A DNA stretch of 64,000 nt from Diphasiastrum complanatum (GCA_029204225.1 CM055114.1:12646144-12710143), one strand, 5' to 3'. Shown: positions 1-11,711, counted from the first letter of the stretch. Notes: a model not told the origin generated them from the sequence alone. Numbers and translations are program-made.

Positions 1-792
1 CCAATGATGGAGGTCATAGCTAATGCATTAGCAAGAGAAAGAGAGATATGAATGTGGTCACATATCCATCAACGATGGATACTGCCAGCTAAAGAGTATA
101 TCCATGTGCTTCAGATCGCTCCCATAGAGGTGATTCTCAACGAATCATTCATGCAACAAGGCTATTGTCATATGCATGCATAATAAGCATGGTTGCTTCC
201 ACTTTTTTTGTACTTAACAATGATGATATATATATATCTCAAAAATGCTTACAATAAAGCACCGATGATCGGCATTGGTTAGCACACACTAAAGGTGTAG
301 GAAAATCCATCCATTATCATGTCTACCATCACTAAAAAACAACACCCGTCATATCATGCATTTTTCAAAAAAAGAGAACGAAGTACTAGGGCGCTTACCA
401 GCTAGTCGTGGCTCCCGAGAGATGGAGAGCAGGTCACTGCAAGGAGATAGTATAGTAATGTGTGAAAGAAAGAGATGAAGAGAGGGGAGCATGAAAAATT
501 GAGACCTTTTGGCCTTATACATAGCCTCACTATTGGTAGCTTCTTGAAGAAGCTAGGTTTTTGTGTGCTTAAAAACGATAAGCTTGCATAATCTTATTAT
601 CACATATACTTGTTAATAATGTGGTTTTGTAGAGATGGCCTATTATACCCAATGTATAATATGGGGAGAAGCAAATAGTGTATATTATACTCGAAATATG
701 AAAAAGTCGTAAGGACCTTTATCTTAGTTAAGGCCATGGTCATTTCCTCAAATTAGTCCGGTGGTGTAGCGGGAAGTAATATGTCAGCATCC

Positions 793-794
<2 letters not shown>
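1..794. other. no gene seen, AT-rich flank
   Basis: I see no supported exon, RNA gene or recognisable element here. The sequence is AT-rich with short purine runs near 370-480. It ends at a long GA microsatellite. Confidence 0.4.

Positions 795-856
<62 letters not shown>
795..856. repeat. (GA)n microsatellite
   Basis: About 31 uninterrupted GA units. Low-complexity reading frames rich in Ser-Leu or Arg-Glu pass through it in every frame and are not genes. Confidence 0.97.
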
Positions 857-862
<6 letters not shown>

Positions 863-905
863 ACTGCTTCGATTGGAGGAGACCAAGTTGAGAATGAGAG
901 GAAGA

Positions 906-908
<3 letters not shown>

Positions 909-963
<55 letters not shown>

Positions 964-1056
964 CCAAGAGAAGTAGGGAAAAAAAGAGCAAGGGAAGCGA
1001 GTCAACAAGTAGAAGGAGAGGAAGAGGGTGGGTTGGGGGGGGGGGGGAGAGAGAGA
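909..1056. repeat. (AG)n microsatellite plus 13-base G run
   Basis: About 25 AG units run to 960. A purine-rich stretch follows, with a homopolymer of 13 G at 1035-1047 and a further short GA tract. The nearly all-purine + strand from 790 to 1075 explains the spurious overlapping reading frames. Confidence 0.95.
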
Positions 1057-1059
1057 TAG

Positions 1060-1849
1060 AGAGTACCACAAAGAGAAGCAAGTTTTAGGCCCAACTGTTA
1101 CCTGCCACCATCCCCACAAAACAAGACCACACAAATTAGTTGCGTGAGGAAGACAGGTGTCATAGTTGAGCATCAGTTGTTATCCATATCCGAAACAAGG
1201 TTCACTACTTTATCAGCTTGATTGCAATACAAAAAATAGGTCCAATCTTCCCAATCATACATTTCATAATTAGCAATACATTATGTCCTTGATTAGTATA
1301 AGAGCAAAAAAATTGTATTAAGTTCACATAAAAATATCTACACATAAGAAGCTATCATGCAATACACAAGAAGAAATTCAAATAGATCAGAACTAACAGA
1401 GGAGGAGAATACCTCTCCAATCGATTTACCGACTTTTGTAAGAGTCGAGGCATCCTTCATAGGAAGACATCAGCCTATACACCATAGTATAATGGTGTAG
1501 ATGAGAGGAAAAACAGAACTCTCATGGAAGCTGCAAGATCCATGATGGCCTACTCCAAGGCATCAAGATCACTATGGGTTGAGGTAGTAGCTATAGCCAC
1601 CTACCTGCAGAACAAGACAGACAAATTGAACGTACTCACACTATCCAACATGAGGTATGGTAGAGAAGCAAGCTGAATCTGGCTCATGTTTGAATTTTCG
1701 GATGTGTAGCATATGCACACAAATCAGATAAGAAGAGGAAGAAGTTGGACAAAAAGGTGGAGCAAGAATTGTTGGTTGGCTATTGTGAAGATTATTAAAA
1801 TATTATCTTCCTATCTCGAGTTTGGGGCCATGTCCATGGTTATTTCCAC
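1060..1849. other. no gene seen
   Basis: No supportable exon or element domain. The stretch lies between the purine tracts and the probable start of the copia A LTR. Confidence 0.35.
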
Positions 1850-2514
1850 TATATTTCATGTTGTAAATAAAAGGTATGTGAATTGAACACATAACCTTCT
1901 AGTATAGGTCAGATTTGAGTTAGGTAGATTCAATTTTGATGACATGTAGAAGTTTAGATAACATGCAATGTCATACTATATGCATGCAAGCCACATGCAA
2001 TCAGTGCATGCAACATGCAAAGTGATTTCTGTGATCTACACATGTCTAGGCAGTTTTATGAGTTGACATGTAGTACATGCAACATCCATGCATGCAGTTA
2101 CACATGTGGATCTTTGGTAGGTGAATTAGTTCAGTTAAGTGGACTTTCCATGCAACTCCATTGTAGGAATTCGAGTCTCTCTCATGTAGGGAAAAGCTTG
2201 GCATGTTTTTCCATATTGTGAATAATGAGATTTTGGTAATTTGGACTCATTCTCTCTCTATCCGAGTTCTCTTTCATTGATTTTCTCTCTCTACCCAAAA
2301 GTAGGCTATTTTTCCCATACTGAGCACTTAGAATTATTTCTGACATTCAATTCTCATAGTGAGAAGTTAGATTTTTTTCTCAGATGTATGCCATTATGCT
2401 CTTGTCATAGATTTTTAAAGTATACTATTCTCTGATCAATCTTGTGCAATCACAACACCTCAGTAAGATCCTATAGGGTGTGTAGTGAATTTCACACATG
2501 CTAAAAGCTTCACA
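1850..2514 (+). mobile_element. copia A 5' LTR (left edge unresolved)
   Basis: The right end is fixed by the primer-binding site that begins at 2515; the LTR ends in CA. Inside are two CT-rich stretches ending in 'ctctacccaaaag'-type sequence (about 2250-2300), like those near the end of the copia B LTR at 27010-27066. I found no matching 3' LTR because the element is cut off at 6.4 kb, so the left boundary is an estimate. Confidence 0.45.
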
Positions 2515-2526
2515 TGGTATCAGAAC
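2515..2526 (+). other. copia A primer-binding site (tRNA-iMet)
   Basis: The sequence tggtatcagaac matches the usual plant tRNA-iMet complement (tggtatcagagc) except at the eleventh base. It sits directly after the LTR end and about 760 bases before the gag start, as expected for a Ty1/copia element. Confidence 0.8.
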
Positions 2527-3277
2527 TTCATGCTTTGAAGAGGTGAGGGTGTATACATCAGATCTTTAGTGCTTTTGCTTGTAGGAACTCGAATTTGGGA
2601 GAGGGATTCAAACTCGCTGAGAGACAAGCTATATGTGGATCAAAATGAGCCTGATCTGCTCCAGCAGAGCCCTGTATGGACAAAAAGCTCACACATGTGA
2701 AATCAGCCCTCATTAATTGAGTGCTACTTCTCTAGATTTGATCTAAATTTGATGTTCTATAGCATGTTGGATAGGTACTGAAAAGTAGAATGTGTTGCTC
2801 GTGTTTCTAAATCAATTTCATTTGTTTTTAGAAGAGTTTTAGACAATCAAAGAGTTTGAGAGAGTACTCAACTCGTGGGGTATGCCAAAGTGAGCACACA
2901 TTAGTTCTTTTCACCATTTTCATCATTTTTCACTGTCAATCAAGTAGAACTGGATAGAAGTGAGTGTTCTGAGGTCTTAGACTTTGCATTTCACATAAAT
3001 TACTGTGTTTGAGTTAAAGTAAGTTCCTAGAGAGTTTTTAGTTCTTTGAAACTCATGGGAGAGATAGACTTATTACTTGCATGTGCTTCTTTTTTGTGAC
3101 TGAAGCAAGATCCAAATTCAAGATAGATTGATTTTCTGTGTTGAGAATTTATTCTCACATCTATTGCTAGACTTCATAGGTTGGATCAACATCAGTATTA
3201 GATCCTAGATTGAGATAGTAAGCAATATCCTTTCAACTCCATTTTTTATGGCATTACTAGAATTTCTCATAGAGAAG

Positions 3278-4090
3278 ATGTCTTCATATGGTTCACATTT
3301 CTTGGAGCACAGTGAAAGATTAACATCTTCCAATTATGCAATGTGGAAGATCAGAATGGAATCACTATTGATTCTACAAGATGTAATGGATATTGTGAGT
3401 GGAGCTGAAGAAGAACCTGCTGCATCTAATGAAGCTGCAGCATTTCACAAAAGAACCAGAATTGCCCTTCATTTCATAAAAATGAATGTAACCAATGAAG
3501 TGTTAAGAGAGATCAGTACATGCACCATTGCCAAGGAAGCTTGGGATACTCTAAAAACAATCTATGAAATCAAGAATACTTCTAGATTGCTTACACTTAG
3601 AAACCAAATATCTCTAAGTTATCAAAAAATAGATGAGAGTGCTTCATCATATGTCATGAGAGTTAAGGATCTTCATCAAGAGTTAGCTGGTATTGGGATG
3701 CTCTTAAGAACACTAAACTTGTTCAAATAGTCCTAAATGGACTTAGAGATGAGTATGACAATATTGTGCAGACTTATGCTGTCAGGGAGGATCTTCCATC
3801 CTTGGAGACACTGCAAGGTGTTCTCATTGCTGAAGAAAGTAGGCAAGAGAACAAGATGTTGAGGATCAACAGACTTTCATTGAAGCACTCTTCATCAGAG
3901 ACAAGTCAAGAGGCAAGGACAAAGGACAACAACACTTCAAGAAGGACAAATCCAAAGAAGGTGGTGAGGATCAGTTCTCACAAGAAGCTGTCAAAGATCA
4001 AGTGTTTTTTCTGTGGCAAGAAAGGACACTATGCATCAAAGTGTTTCAAGAAGAAGAACCAATCTAAGCAAGCTAGCCTTACTAATGAGG
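3278..4090 (+). pseudogene. copia A gag (frameshifted)
   Basis: Gag of a Ty1/copia retrotransposon, the structural protein that packages element RNA. The first part (3278-3730) has the UBN2-type gag fold signatures 'NYAMWKIRMESLL', 'EAWDTLKTIYE' and 'LLTLRNQISL'. The chosen start is the ATG at 3278 (MSSYGSHF), not the earlier in-frame ATG at 3248, because the family starts just before the substrate-like NYxxW motif. A frameshift near 3710-3730 breaks the frame and gag resumes as 'QTYAVREDLPSLETLQ'. A CCHC zinc knuckle (CFFCGKKGHYASKC) lies at about 4006-4050. It is most like the copia B gag at 23.8-24.6 kb. Confidence 0.88.
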
Positions 4091-5013
4091 ATGAGTGTGA
4101 GGGTATTGAGAGTGAAAAAGAGAATTCATTAATGATATCTATTTTTTTATCTTTTTCTTTTAAGAATGAAGAAGTCTGGTGGATAGATAGTGGGGCTAGT
4201 TCTCATATGTCTAGTTCTAGGAACTCTTTCACTAGTCTCATGCCATATCTAGGTGCAAAAAGATCAATCTACACTGCTAATGATGTAGAGTGTAGGATTG
4301 AAGGAATAGGTAGTATTCCACTGCATGCATCATCATCAAAATCTTTTTGCTTACATGATGTACTTTATGTACCTAGATTGACGAAGAATCTCATTAGTGT
4401 AGGACAATTGTTTGATAGTGGATTGGATGTCAAGTTTCAAGTTGACAAGTGTATAATCTCAAGAGAGAATGAAGTTATTGCTAGAGAATCTAGAACTGGT
4501 AAGCTGTACAAACTAGATTCTAGGGAGAGTGCTAACATTTTAGATATTGCTTATGAGACCAAAGTCCTTCAGGAGGATCTGTGACACAAGAGATTGGGTC
4601 ATCCCAATTTCAAAGCCATGCAATCTATGGTCAAGGAAGGAAAAGTTGTTGGACTACCAAAGACACTATCAAAGAAGCTTCTACCTTGTGAAGCTTGTGT
4701 GCTGGCAAAATCACACAGAAGGCCTTGTCCTAGATCAAGCATCAAAACAAAGCAACCATTTGAACTAGTGCACTCTAATGTTCATTTCTCATCAACTAAG
4801 AGCAAAGGAGGAGCAAATTGCTTTGTTTCCTTTGTAGATGATTATACAAGATATTCTTGGATCTATATGCTGTCTTCAAAAGCCATGGTCTATGATGTTT
4901 TTCTTATTTTCAAAGCTTATGTAGAAAAGCAGTTTTCTTTCAAGTTGAAAGCTTTGAGAAGTGATAGTGGAGGAAAATATACTTCCAATAAGTTTAAAGA
5001 CTTTTGTGAATGA
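4091..5013 (+). pseudogene. copia A protease and integrase N-terminal half
   Basis: Continues the gag frame. The aspartic protease active site is WWIDSGASSH at about 4180-4206. The protease C-terminal signature 'VLYVPRLTKNLISVGQL' follows. The GAG-pre-integrase zinc-binding HHCC region starts at about 4585 (HKRLGHPNF..CEAC) but is preceded by a stop codon at 4582 where Trp is expected. The integrase core has the first catalytic Asp in 'SFVDDYTRYSW' and the second in 'LRSDSGGKY'. The frame then ends at 5011-5013 just before the third catalytic residue. Confidence 0.87.
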
Positions 5014-5993
5014 GAGGGCATTTAAAGAGAGTTTTCTTGTTCATATACTCCTCAGCGAAATGGAGTTGCTGAGAGAAAAAATAGAACTTTGTGTGCAAAA
5101 GCCATTAGGCTAGAAGCTTCTGTGCTAAAGAATTTTGGAGAGAGACAGTTGCATGTGCAAACTATCTTTGTAATAGGCTTCCAAATCTTGCAATAGGAGG
5201 AAAAACACCATTTGAGATGTTGTATAAGAAAAAGTCTAAGGTAGATCATCTAAGGATTTTTGGCTGTGTATGCTTTGTGCATGTGCCTCTAGAAACTAGG
5301 AAGAAGGAAGATCCTAATGCAGTTAGAAGAATATTTGTAGGATATGCATCCACTAAAAAAGCATACAAAATATATCTTCCTTCTATTGACAAGAATATTG
5401 TTAGTAGAGATGTGATCTTCCATGAAGATCAGAAGTTTAACTTGGATGATGCACAGATCAAGGAGTCTCATGCAAGATCAATCATCAATCTTGATGCTGC
5501 TCAAGAGGTGGTGAGGCCGAGGTTTGAGGAGGAGCAAATTCAAGCTACCACACCAAGAAGATCTACACGAGCAAGATCTAAGCCAAGGAGGCTCACATAT
5601 GATGAAGAAAGAAGACAAGTGAAAGGTGAAACTTCCTATCATGCTCTCTTCATATCAGATGAAAAGCCTAAAGATGTCCAAGAAGCTCTTCAATTCAAGA
5701 TGTGGGTTGAAGTAATGACCCAAGAGTTTGAAGCCTTGATGTCAAACAACACATGGGAGCTTGTGGAGCCACCAAACAACATGCATGTGATTGGATGTAA
5801 GTGGATTTTCAAAATCAAGTATAATCATGATGGATCTATCAATAAGTATATAACAAGACTTTGGGCCAAAGGCTACTCACAAATCAAAGGTCTTGACTAT
5901 GAAGACACCTTTGCACCAGTTGCAAAGATGATAACAATCCGAATACTTATATCTCTTGCATGTTTTCACAATTGGAGTATGTTGAGAAGGTGA
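5014..5993 (+). pseudogene. copia A integrase C-terminus and reverse transcriptase N-terminal half
   Basis: After frameshifted integrase sequence at 5014-5216 (the 'YTPQRNGVAERKN' motif region is present but out of frame), an open stretch from 5217 carries 'KVDHLRIFGCVCFVHVP', 'GYASTKKAYKIYLP' and the start of reverse transcriptase: 'NNTWELVEPPNN..IGCKWIFKIKYN..GYSQIKGLDYEDTFAPVAKM'. The frame stops at 5991-5993. The palm segment normally reading 'QMDVKSAFLNG' is missing, so the first RT catalytic Asp is deleted. Confidence 0.87.
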
Positions 5994-6401
5994 TGAATCA
6001 AAAATTTGTCTTTTGTTCACAAGTCTCTATGGATTGAAACAAGCACCAAAGTCTTGGTATGCAAGGCTCAACTCCTATCTCATATCACTCGGATTTTGTC
6101 TAAGTGAATATGACCCTTCTCTGTATTATAAGTTTGTAGATAACTTTGTAATTATTCTTCTCATCTATGTAGATGATAACATTCTTTGTGAAAAGAATGA
6201 GAAGCTAGTTGAAGAAACTAAGCATGCACTTGATACTGAGTTTAAGATGCAAGACTTAGGAGTTCTTCACTATATTCTTGGCCTTGAAATAGATTTTTGG
6301 AAAGGTCATCCATTTATAAGCCAAAGTAGATATGCACTTTCCATGCTCAAGAAATTCCAGATGAAAAATTGTAAAGGCATAGATACACCTATGGTTGATT
6401 C
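5994..6401 (+). pseudogene. copia A reverse transcriptase C-terminal half, truncated
   Basis: Resumes at 'SLYGLKQAPKSWYARL' and contains the RT catalytic box as 'LLIYVDDN' (YVDD kept), then 'DTEFKMQDLGVLHYILGLEI' and 'FQMKNCKGIDTPM'. The element ends abruptly at about 6401, where minus-strand segment Q begins. RNase H and the 3' LTR are absent. Confidence 0.87.
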
Positions 6402-7102
6402 TTTTGAATGCATCTGTTTGCGACAAGCTAACTCCATATTCATCTTTCATATGAGCCATTATTGTGTTTCCCATGTTTCTTCTATTTTTCGTTAGGTCAC
6501 AATATTCCTTCAAAGACGAAACATTCTCAAGAAACTCAAAGGAGTCTTTTTTGTTGAACACAATGGATCCATTCAACAATTTATCAAAAAGAGTTTCAAT
6601 TTCAGTCTCTAATAACCCTTGTAAAGGCAGCACAAGATATGGAGTTATTGATTTCAAATTGTTCTTTGTGATGGGTTTTACTTCACCCTTTGAATTCAAC
6701 AAAGATCTGTCAACCCACTTTCTCATCAATTTCATCCACTTTTTCCAAACATTATCAGAAGAAAACAACACACAATAAGATTCCTTTGGCTCTTTCCGGC
6801 ACATCACATCTTCCAACATTGATTTGTAAGCCTAAAATACAATTAATTATTTGCAATTAGATCAATCACAATAGTTCACAAAGATAAACAACAGTAAACA
6901 TAACAACGCAATAGGCTTGAACTTAGCCTCTATATAAAAACATGTACCTTCCGTCCCATGTTCGCCCACCTCCGGTTGCTCGCTCTAGGCGCCCCCAAAA
7001 TTTCCATTGCATTCAAGCTTGATGGATTGATTTTGGAAAAGAACTTTTCAACTTGTACTCATCATTTAGCTCATTCAATGCCCTAGATACATGCACGCAT
7101 TC
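6402..7102 (-). pseudogene. unrecognised gene segment Q, copy 1
   Basis: I do not recognise this protein. Two exons are inferred: Qa about 7100-6958 ends at a GTACATG donor, and Qb 6831-6402 starts after a GTATTTTAG acceptor. In the copy at 61 kb the join reads in frame as 'WDKWKAYKSMLEDVM', which supports the intron. Qb encodes 'SSDNVWKKWMKLMRKWVDRS', 'ITPYLVLPLQGLLETEIETL' and 'NRRNMGNTIMAHMKDEYGVS'. Three other copies occur (49.3, 56.0 and 60.7 kb). On its left it abuts broken copia A and on its right a 23-base stub of the K LTR. Confidence 0.6.
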
Positions 7103-7125
7103 TGTTGAAACAAGTAGAAAATCTA
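7103..7125 (+). mobile_element. stub of K-family LTR
   Basis: Starts tgttgaaacaag, matching the first 23 bases of the 306-bp K LTR (49996, 53349, 61419). It joins segment Q at the same base as in the other three Q copies, then breaks off into unrelated sequence. Confidence 0.75.
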
Positions 7126-8841
7126 CCCTGACTTTTGTGACTACAAGAGACATTAAGGCCTGGAAATAACTATATGCTTTGAATGATTGCTAGGCATTGT
7201 TATTAGATCTCATGTACTAGAGCTTTGCTAATTATGGTATTTTCATGTGTTGCATGTTGAAATGAACTTCTAACCTTGAGATTTCAAGCATGTTCTGGCG
7301 GCTGGCCTAGCTTTACAAGGAAAGGAAGGTTAGTAGGGCAATAGGAACTGCTAAAATTTGGACATATACTGGTTTACTGATCAACGTTGGGAAAAAAGCT
7401 CGCGCGCTTGAACTAAATCGATTAACAATCTTGATAAAAAAAATTACAGCATTGTTTATGACACCCACAAGAACTCACAATGCAACAATCAACACTGCAT
7501 AAATTAAACAATATTGGATAAGAGAACACATGTACCGAATTGATTGCCTCTCTTTAAACTAAACACTAATTTTGTTGTGCCTTTCCTGAAATTTGCACCC
7601 ACTATTGACACTATGCTTCTCAATTTCCAAGGGGAGGCTCAAACTTGAGACTAAAGAAACTTTGGATATCAAGCTAAACAACTGAGCCAACCCCCACTCT
7701 TTAACACTATGAGATGATCTACTTCACAACTTTTGTCCTATGTCTTAGCGAAATGCTCCATTTCCTATCTTGAAAACTTGGAGAACAACATAAATTCTAA
7801 TCTTTTATTGCCAGAATCAAATTTCTGAAGAGAGGAAAAGAGCCATCGACCAAGAGGCACTTATTGTCGGATGAGAACTACATATTTGAAGGGTCTAAGT
7901 CTACTTTATGTCAACAACTCATGTCACCTGTAATAATTTATAAAGTTAATATGCCAGAGTAGGGTGTATTGCAATGGCCTTTACTGGTGCTTAAAAGGCT
8001 TGTTAACTTAAGTTACAAGAGAAATGACACATTGGAACTGTGACAGTCCAACAAAATAGATATATTCAAATCCATTATCCATGCAGAAAATATTGTTAAA
8101 TAGCTTATTGTTTTCAAAATAACAATACAATAGTTTAATAAAAATAGTCTTGTAGTCCTCTAACCATCACTAAATACTGGCAAAATCAGCATGTATCATT
8201 GGGTCATCGGCACACAATCTACATAGTTATTCAATGAGAATGATAGAGGCCTGGACTTCGAGACTCAAGTTCATATATAATGTCCACCTTTAGTAGACTA
8301 GGTTTGAAAATCAGGATTGGAAACTGTTTTTTAGTGGTTTTGATAAAGAAATAGAATTGCATCTACTTGGCTTTCCTCAAAAGTTTATATACATAAGCAA
8401 TCACACTTCAGCAGCCACATAGACTGCATGCTTAAGGCAACAACCTGCATTACTTGTAATGGCCATCATAATCTAGCACGACTGGATTTCATATATAATG
8501 TCTAGAGATACCAACGACCTGGCAATTCTCATTTGAGCTGATTGTACATGAAAAAAACTACATTCTATATATACCAAAATTGTTGATGCTTGAATGCCCA
8601 CAGCTTTCACGCACGCACAATTCAATACATGCATTATGTCCACATCATGAAGGCTTTAAAGAACAGATATCTACAACCTTCACTATCTGATGTGAGTGAG
8701 GAATTTGTTATCTGCAATTCATATCAATATCTTCAGTCTACCATAGAATACAGCACTGTAGACAAGATAAAACTCATCACATGCTGATCATCCTCACTTG
8801 CTCCAACATTTCAATTGATGACCAAGATCAAAGAGCAAACA
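7126..8841. other. intergenic, no gene seen
   Basis: AT-rich sequence with no supported exon. It lies downstream of the 3' end of the minus-strand host gene at 8842-11431, so it may hold its 3' untranslated region. Confidence 0.4.
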
Positions 8842-11431
8842 TCAAATTGTTTGCCGTCGAACAAAGAGCCTACCAAGATCCTCTGTTGCAACGTTGCTCC
8901 TGTTAAAAAATAAATCCCTTTAAGTACATGACTTCTGATAATAGAAGTTCGTTGTTAGATAGCTCACGAAAAGCTAGTACAACTAAACAATTCCTAAACC
9001 AATATTCATGCTGATAGTTTCGGGACAGAAAGTTCTACTTGCTACTCTCTTTATTTGAAGCCTTTGATAACTTACCTTTTCACAGTACAAGAGTGTTACT
9101 ATAACAAGAACTAACCTGCCTTGTAATTGAGGTGGGACAAGTCGGCCTCCTGCGGTATCAGGAGGAATCCTTGAAGGTGGAAGTTTACCACGGGGTATTT
9201 TCCTGTGGGGAGATGGATGTACAGAGCCATTAAGCTCTTGCCTTTTTTTTGAATCTCTACCTACAACCGCCGACGAAGTTCTGAAAGCTTCTGTTGAAGG
9301 AGAGGCATCTGTATTCATCCATCCTAGTATTTCTGAAACATCTGGCAAAGTGATGGGAGCTGATATTTGAGCGTCTCTTAAGCCACTTTCAGACAACAAA
9401 TCTTCTGGATCTGTGGTTCTTCTTGGTATTACAAAATTGCTGCCAGCAACATGACATGGAATACAAAATTCTGTTCTTAAAAAAAACTCACACTCTTGAT
9501 CTACTCCCTCTCACTCCCAAGTTTACACGCATCTATAGTTAAAAGTACAACCTTGATGTTACCTCTGTGAACAGGAAAACATTACTTGAAAACCATGAGA
9601 CTCAACAAAGATCTCGTCCAAGAAGCAAACTAGAAAGCCTACACTGATGCAGTGCCTATTCGACTCTTGAATCTTGTCAAAGTCGAAATTGCAACAACCT
9701 TTCAATAAGTTGTCTACCTCAGGTCCAGCTTTTGCTTATGCTTTGCCAATATGTGTTCTTTTCAACGTCATTAAGGGCATGTATATATTTAAGTATGATA
9801 TGGAACTGCAAACATAGGTTGTTTAAAATTTGCAAACGAATTGTTCAGCCATTCTGTATCTTATAATACAGCATTAATACTTTACTTCTACACAGGAACT
9901 TTCTCATAAATAGAGTCTTTCATATATCTTGCATGACTCAAAAAAAAGTTCCAACAGCAAGCAAAGGTGGAAATTCTATATGTGACGTACTCAATGACTC
10001 CAGCACAGCCAGCCATAGCTTTCCCTTTAATCAATAAGTACAAGAGGATCTGCATTCAAACTGAAAATGCACAGGGTATCTTTGCACATTTGCAAGCAAT
10101 ATTTATATGTATTTGTGAAATTAGAATACATCCAATTTCACAAATGTATATAGAGAAGTCAGTGATGTCATAAGGTAAAGCTTAGAAACAATATACGAGT
10201 AACTCAAAAAGTCAAAGAATCTAAGTCAAAACAATAAAATAAAATTCAATAAATCCCCAAGGTCTTTAGGCATAGCAATTGCCTAGGTTGCGAATAATAT
10301 GGGTTTTCAGACTCTGCCTGAGGCGTTACCCATAACGTCCTCCACTGTGGCCTTCCTGAAATTTCTTAGTGTGCTTTTGAGGATTTTAAGATCCAGAAAG
10401 CCCCGCTTGTTGAGCCAAGAGCATTAGGCTTTAAACTGGCCTCGACCCCTTCAGGGCCATTCAAGCAATCCATGAACAATGGAAAAGACACTTTTTGATG
10501 CAGGGAAATGTAGATTCTAACAAAAATTGTAAAGGTGAATTCAGGGGATGTGGGAATTTTTACATAGTGAATCCACAGAGTCTTCTCAGATTTTTGAGAA
10601 CCCAGCCGCAAACAGGGATGTGAAATTTGCCAATTTGGACCTTATGTATGGGGGGTTCGTCTTTCTAGACGTAAAACAGTGCTAAGGGTCATTTGAGAAG
10701 TTAGGGTGAGCCAATTAGGGCAAAAGATAGCTTTAAAAATTACTGGAACCACCATAAAGATCTGTAGAATAATCTTTCACTTATGAGCACCGATTTGACC
10801 TACTATTACCCAACAGGATTGTAAAATGTGCTGTACAAAAGCTATGCATATCATTCTCTACAATATATTTATTTGTTAAACGGGTCAAAATATTTACCAG
10901 CAGTGAAAAACTTATGGGCAATTAAATTTCTGATTAAAAACCTTGAAGGCCTACCGGGCAAGTGCATCTTAAGGAGAGGGCTTTTCTACCGTGAAATGGA
11001 TTCTCATTTTAGTGTAACAATCTGAGGCCGTTGCCTCAAATTTTTCCCGCCCGGCAACCATGGGGCAGAGTTTAAGTAGAATACATTGAAGAAGATAAAG
11101 ACCTAAAACCTCTAAAAATGAAACATACAAGGTTCCGAAACAGCATAAAGCAGCACAACAACGAGGCCAGCAACTGTCACCTCACATCTTACACAAATTC
11201 AATCATCCTGGGATGAAAAATCCAAGCCCTCTCAGGACAATGAACACAAAAAACCTGTATAAATTGTTTCAGACAGAAATTAACTCATGCAAATGAAATT
11301 ATAGGTATATCTGACAACAAAGGAGCTTACGAATTGGAAATGGAAGATGCAGCAGCAGCAGCAGTAGGCTGAGGATGATGCTCTTCCTCCTCTTCTTCAT
11401 CCGACGATGGATCGTAATCCACAAGCGACAT
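8842..11431 (-). CDS. three-exon host gene, 160-residue acidic-N-terminus protein
   Basis: Exon 1 is 11431-11331, exon 2 is 9439-9116 and exon 3 is 8899-8842 with stop TGA. Together they make 483 bases, 160 residues plus stop, with no internal stop. Intron 1 has donor GTAAGC and acceptor TGGCAG; intron 2 has donor GTTAGT and acceptor TTTAACAG; both join in phase. The protein starts MSLVDYDPSSDEEEEEE, has an Ala run, a middle with 'LPDVSEILGWM', a basic patch 'HRKIPRGKLPPSRIPPD', and ends 'RLVPPQLQGRSNVATEDLG'. The acidic start and the RxVPPQLxGRSNVxTED end resemble, as I recall, small uncharacterised conserved plant proteins; I cannot name a function. The start ATG at 11431 is followed directly by the SSDEEE motif. 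It is the only apparently intact gene in the window. Confidence 0.82.
8900..9115 (-). other. intron 2 of the host gene (216 bp)
   Basis: Bounded by GTTAGT on the 5' side and a T-rich TTTTTTAACAG on the 3' side, both read on the minus strand. Splitting the Arg codon here gives the in-frame join 'QLQGR' to 'SNVATED'. Confidence 0.8.
9440..11330 (-). other. intron 1 of the host gene (1,891 bp)
   Basis: Bounded by GTAAGC at 11330-11325 and CAG at 9442-9440 on the minus strand. No retroelement domain or nested gene is visible inside. Short reading frames within it have no recognisable features. Confidence 0.78.
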
Positions 11432-11512
11432 AATAGAGATACAATTTCCTCTACTCCTTTCTCTTCTTCCTTTTCTCTTCTTCCTTCCCTCCTTCCTATC
11501 AACCCTTGGCTC

Positions 11513-11521
11513 AAACCCTAA
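11513..11521 (+). promoter_or_regulatory. telo-box upstream of the host gene
   Basis: The sequence aaaccctaa lies about 82 bases upstream of the minus-strand start codon at 11431. Telo-boxes are common in 5' regions of plant housekeeping and translation-related genes, usually together with a site II motif, and one is present at 11638. Confidence 0.6.
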
Positions 11522-11637
11522 AAGCCCTTCACAAAGAAATTGCAGTTTGAAGGTACGTGAGAAAGGAGAATTAGGACCCCTTCCCCCCGCCTCGCATCTT
11601 GCGAGCACGGGCCGCACGTATTGCAGTTTGGCCCCGG

Positions 11638-11643
11638 TGGGCT
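11638..11643 (+). promoter_or_regulatory. site II motif (TGGGCT)
   Basis: TGGGCY element about 210 bases upstream of the host-gene ATG. The telo-box plus site II pair is a known plant housekeeping-promoter arrangement; its function here is inferred. Confidence 0.45.
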
Positions 11644-11668
11644 CTCAGCCACACCATTTTTTTTTTTG

Positions 11669-11711
11669 AAAATTGGCTGCTTAGATGCCACGTGTCCAGG
11701 CAGCCAATTTT
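11669..11711. promoter_or_regulatory. 12-bp inverted repeat enclosing a G-box
   Basis: Left arm aaaattggctgc (11669-11680) and right arm gcagccaatttt (11700-11711) are exact reverse complements around a 19-base loop. The loop contains CACGTG at 11689-11694, extended to ACGTGTC (ABRE-like). Each arm carries a CCAAT box. It lies 240-280 bases upstream of the host-gene start. Confidence 0.6.

Noticed and set aside
740-1173. Long Ser-Leu and Arg-Glu repeat frames on both strands
   Set aside because: They are readings of GA/CT microsatellites in different frames; no non-repetitive coding part. The same applies at 18997-19366 and 20265-20540.
2515-2526. tRNA gene candidates at tRNA-like matches (2515, 16675, 36923)
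   Set aside because: Only the 12-18 bases complementary to a tRNA 3' end are present, directly after LTR ends; these are primer-binding sites.
6464-6778. 104-codon plus-strand frame, also at 60776-61090
   Set aside because: Opposite-strand shadow of segment Q exon Qb, which has splice-supported coding on the other strand.
11299-11514. 71-codon basic frame on the minus strand overlapping host-gene exon 1
   Set aside because: A shifted reading of the purine-rich 5' region; the MSLVDYD frame joins to two further exons in phase and this one does not.
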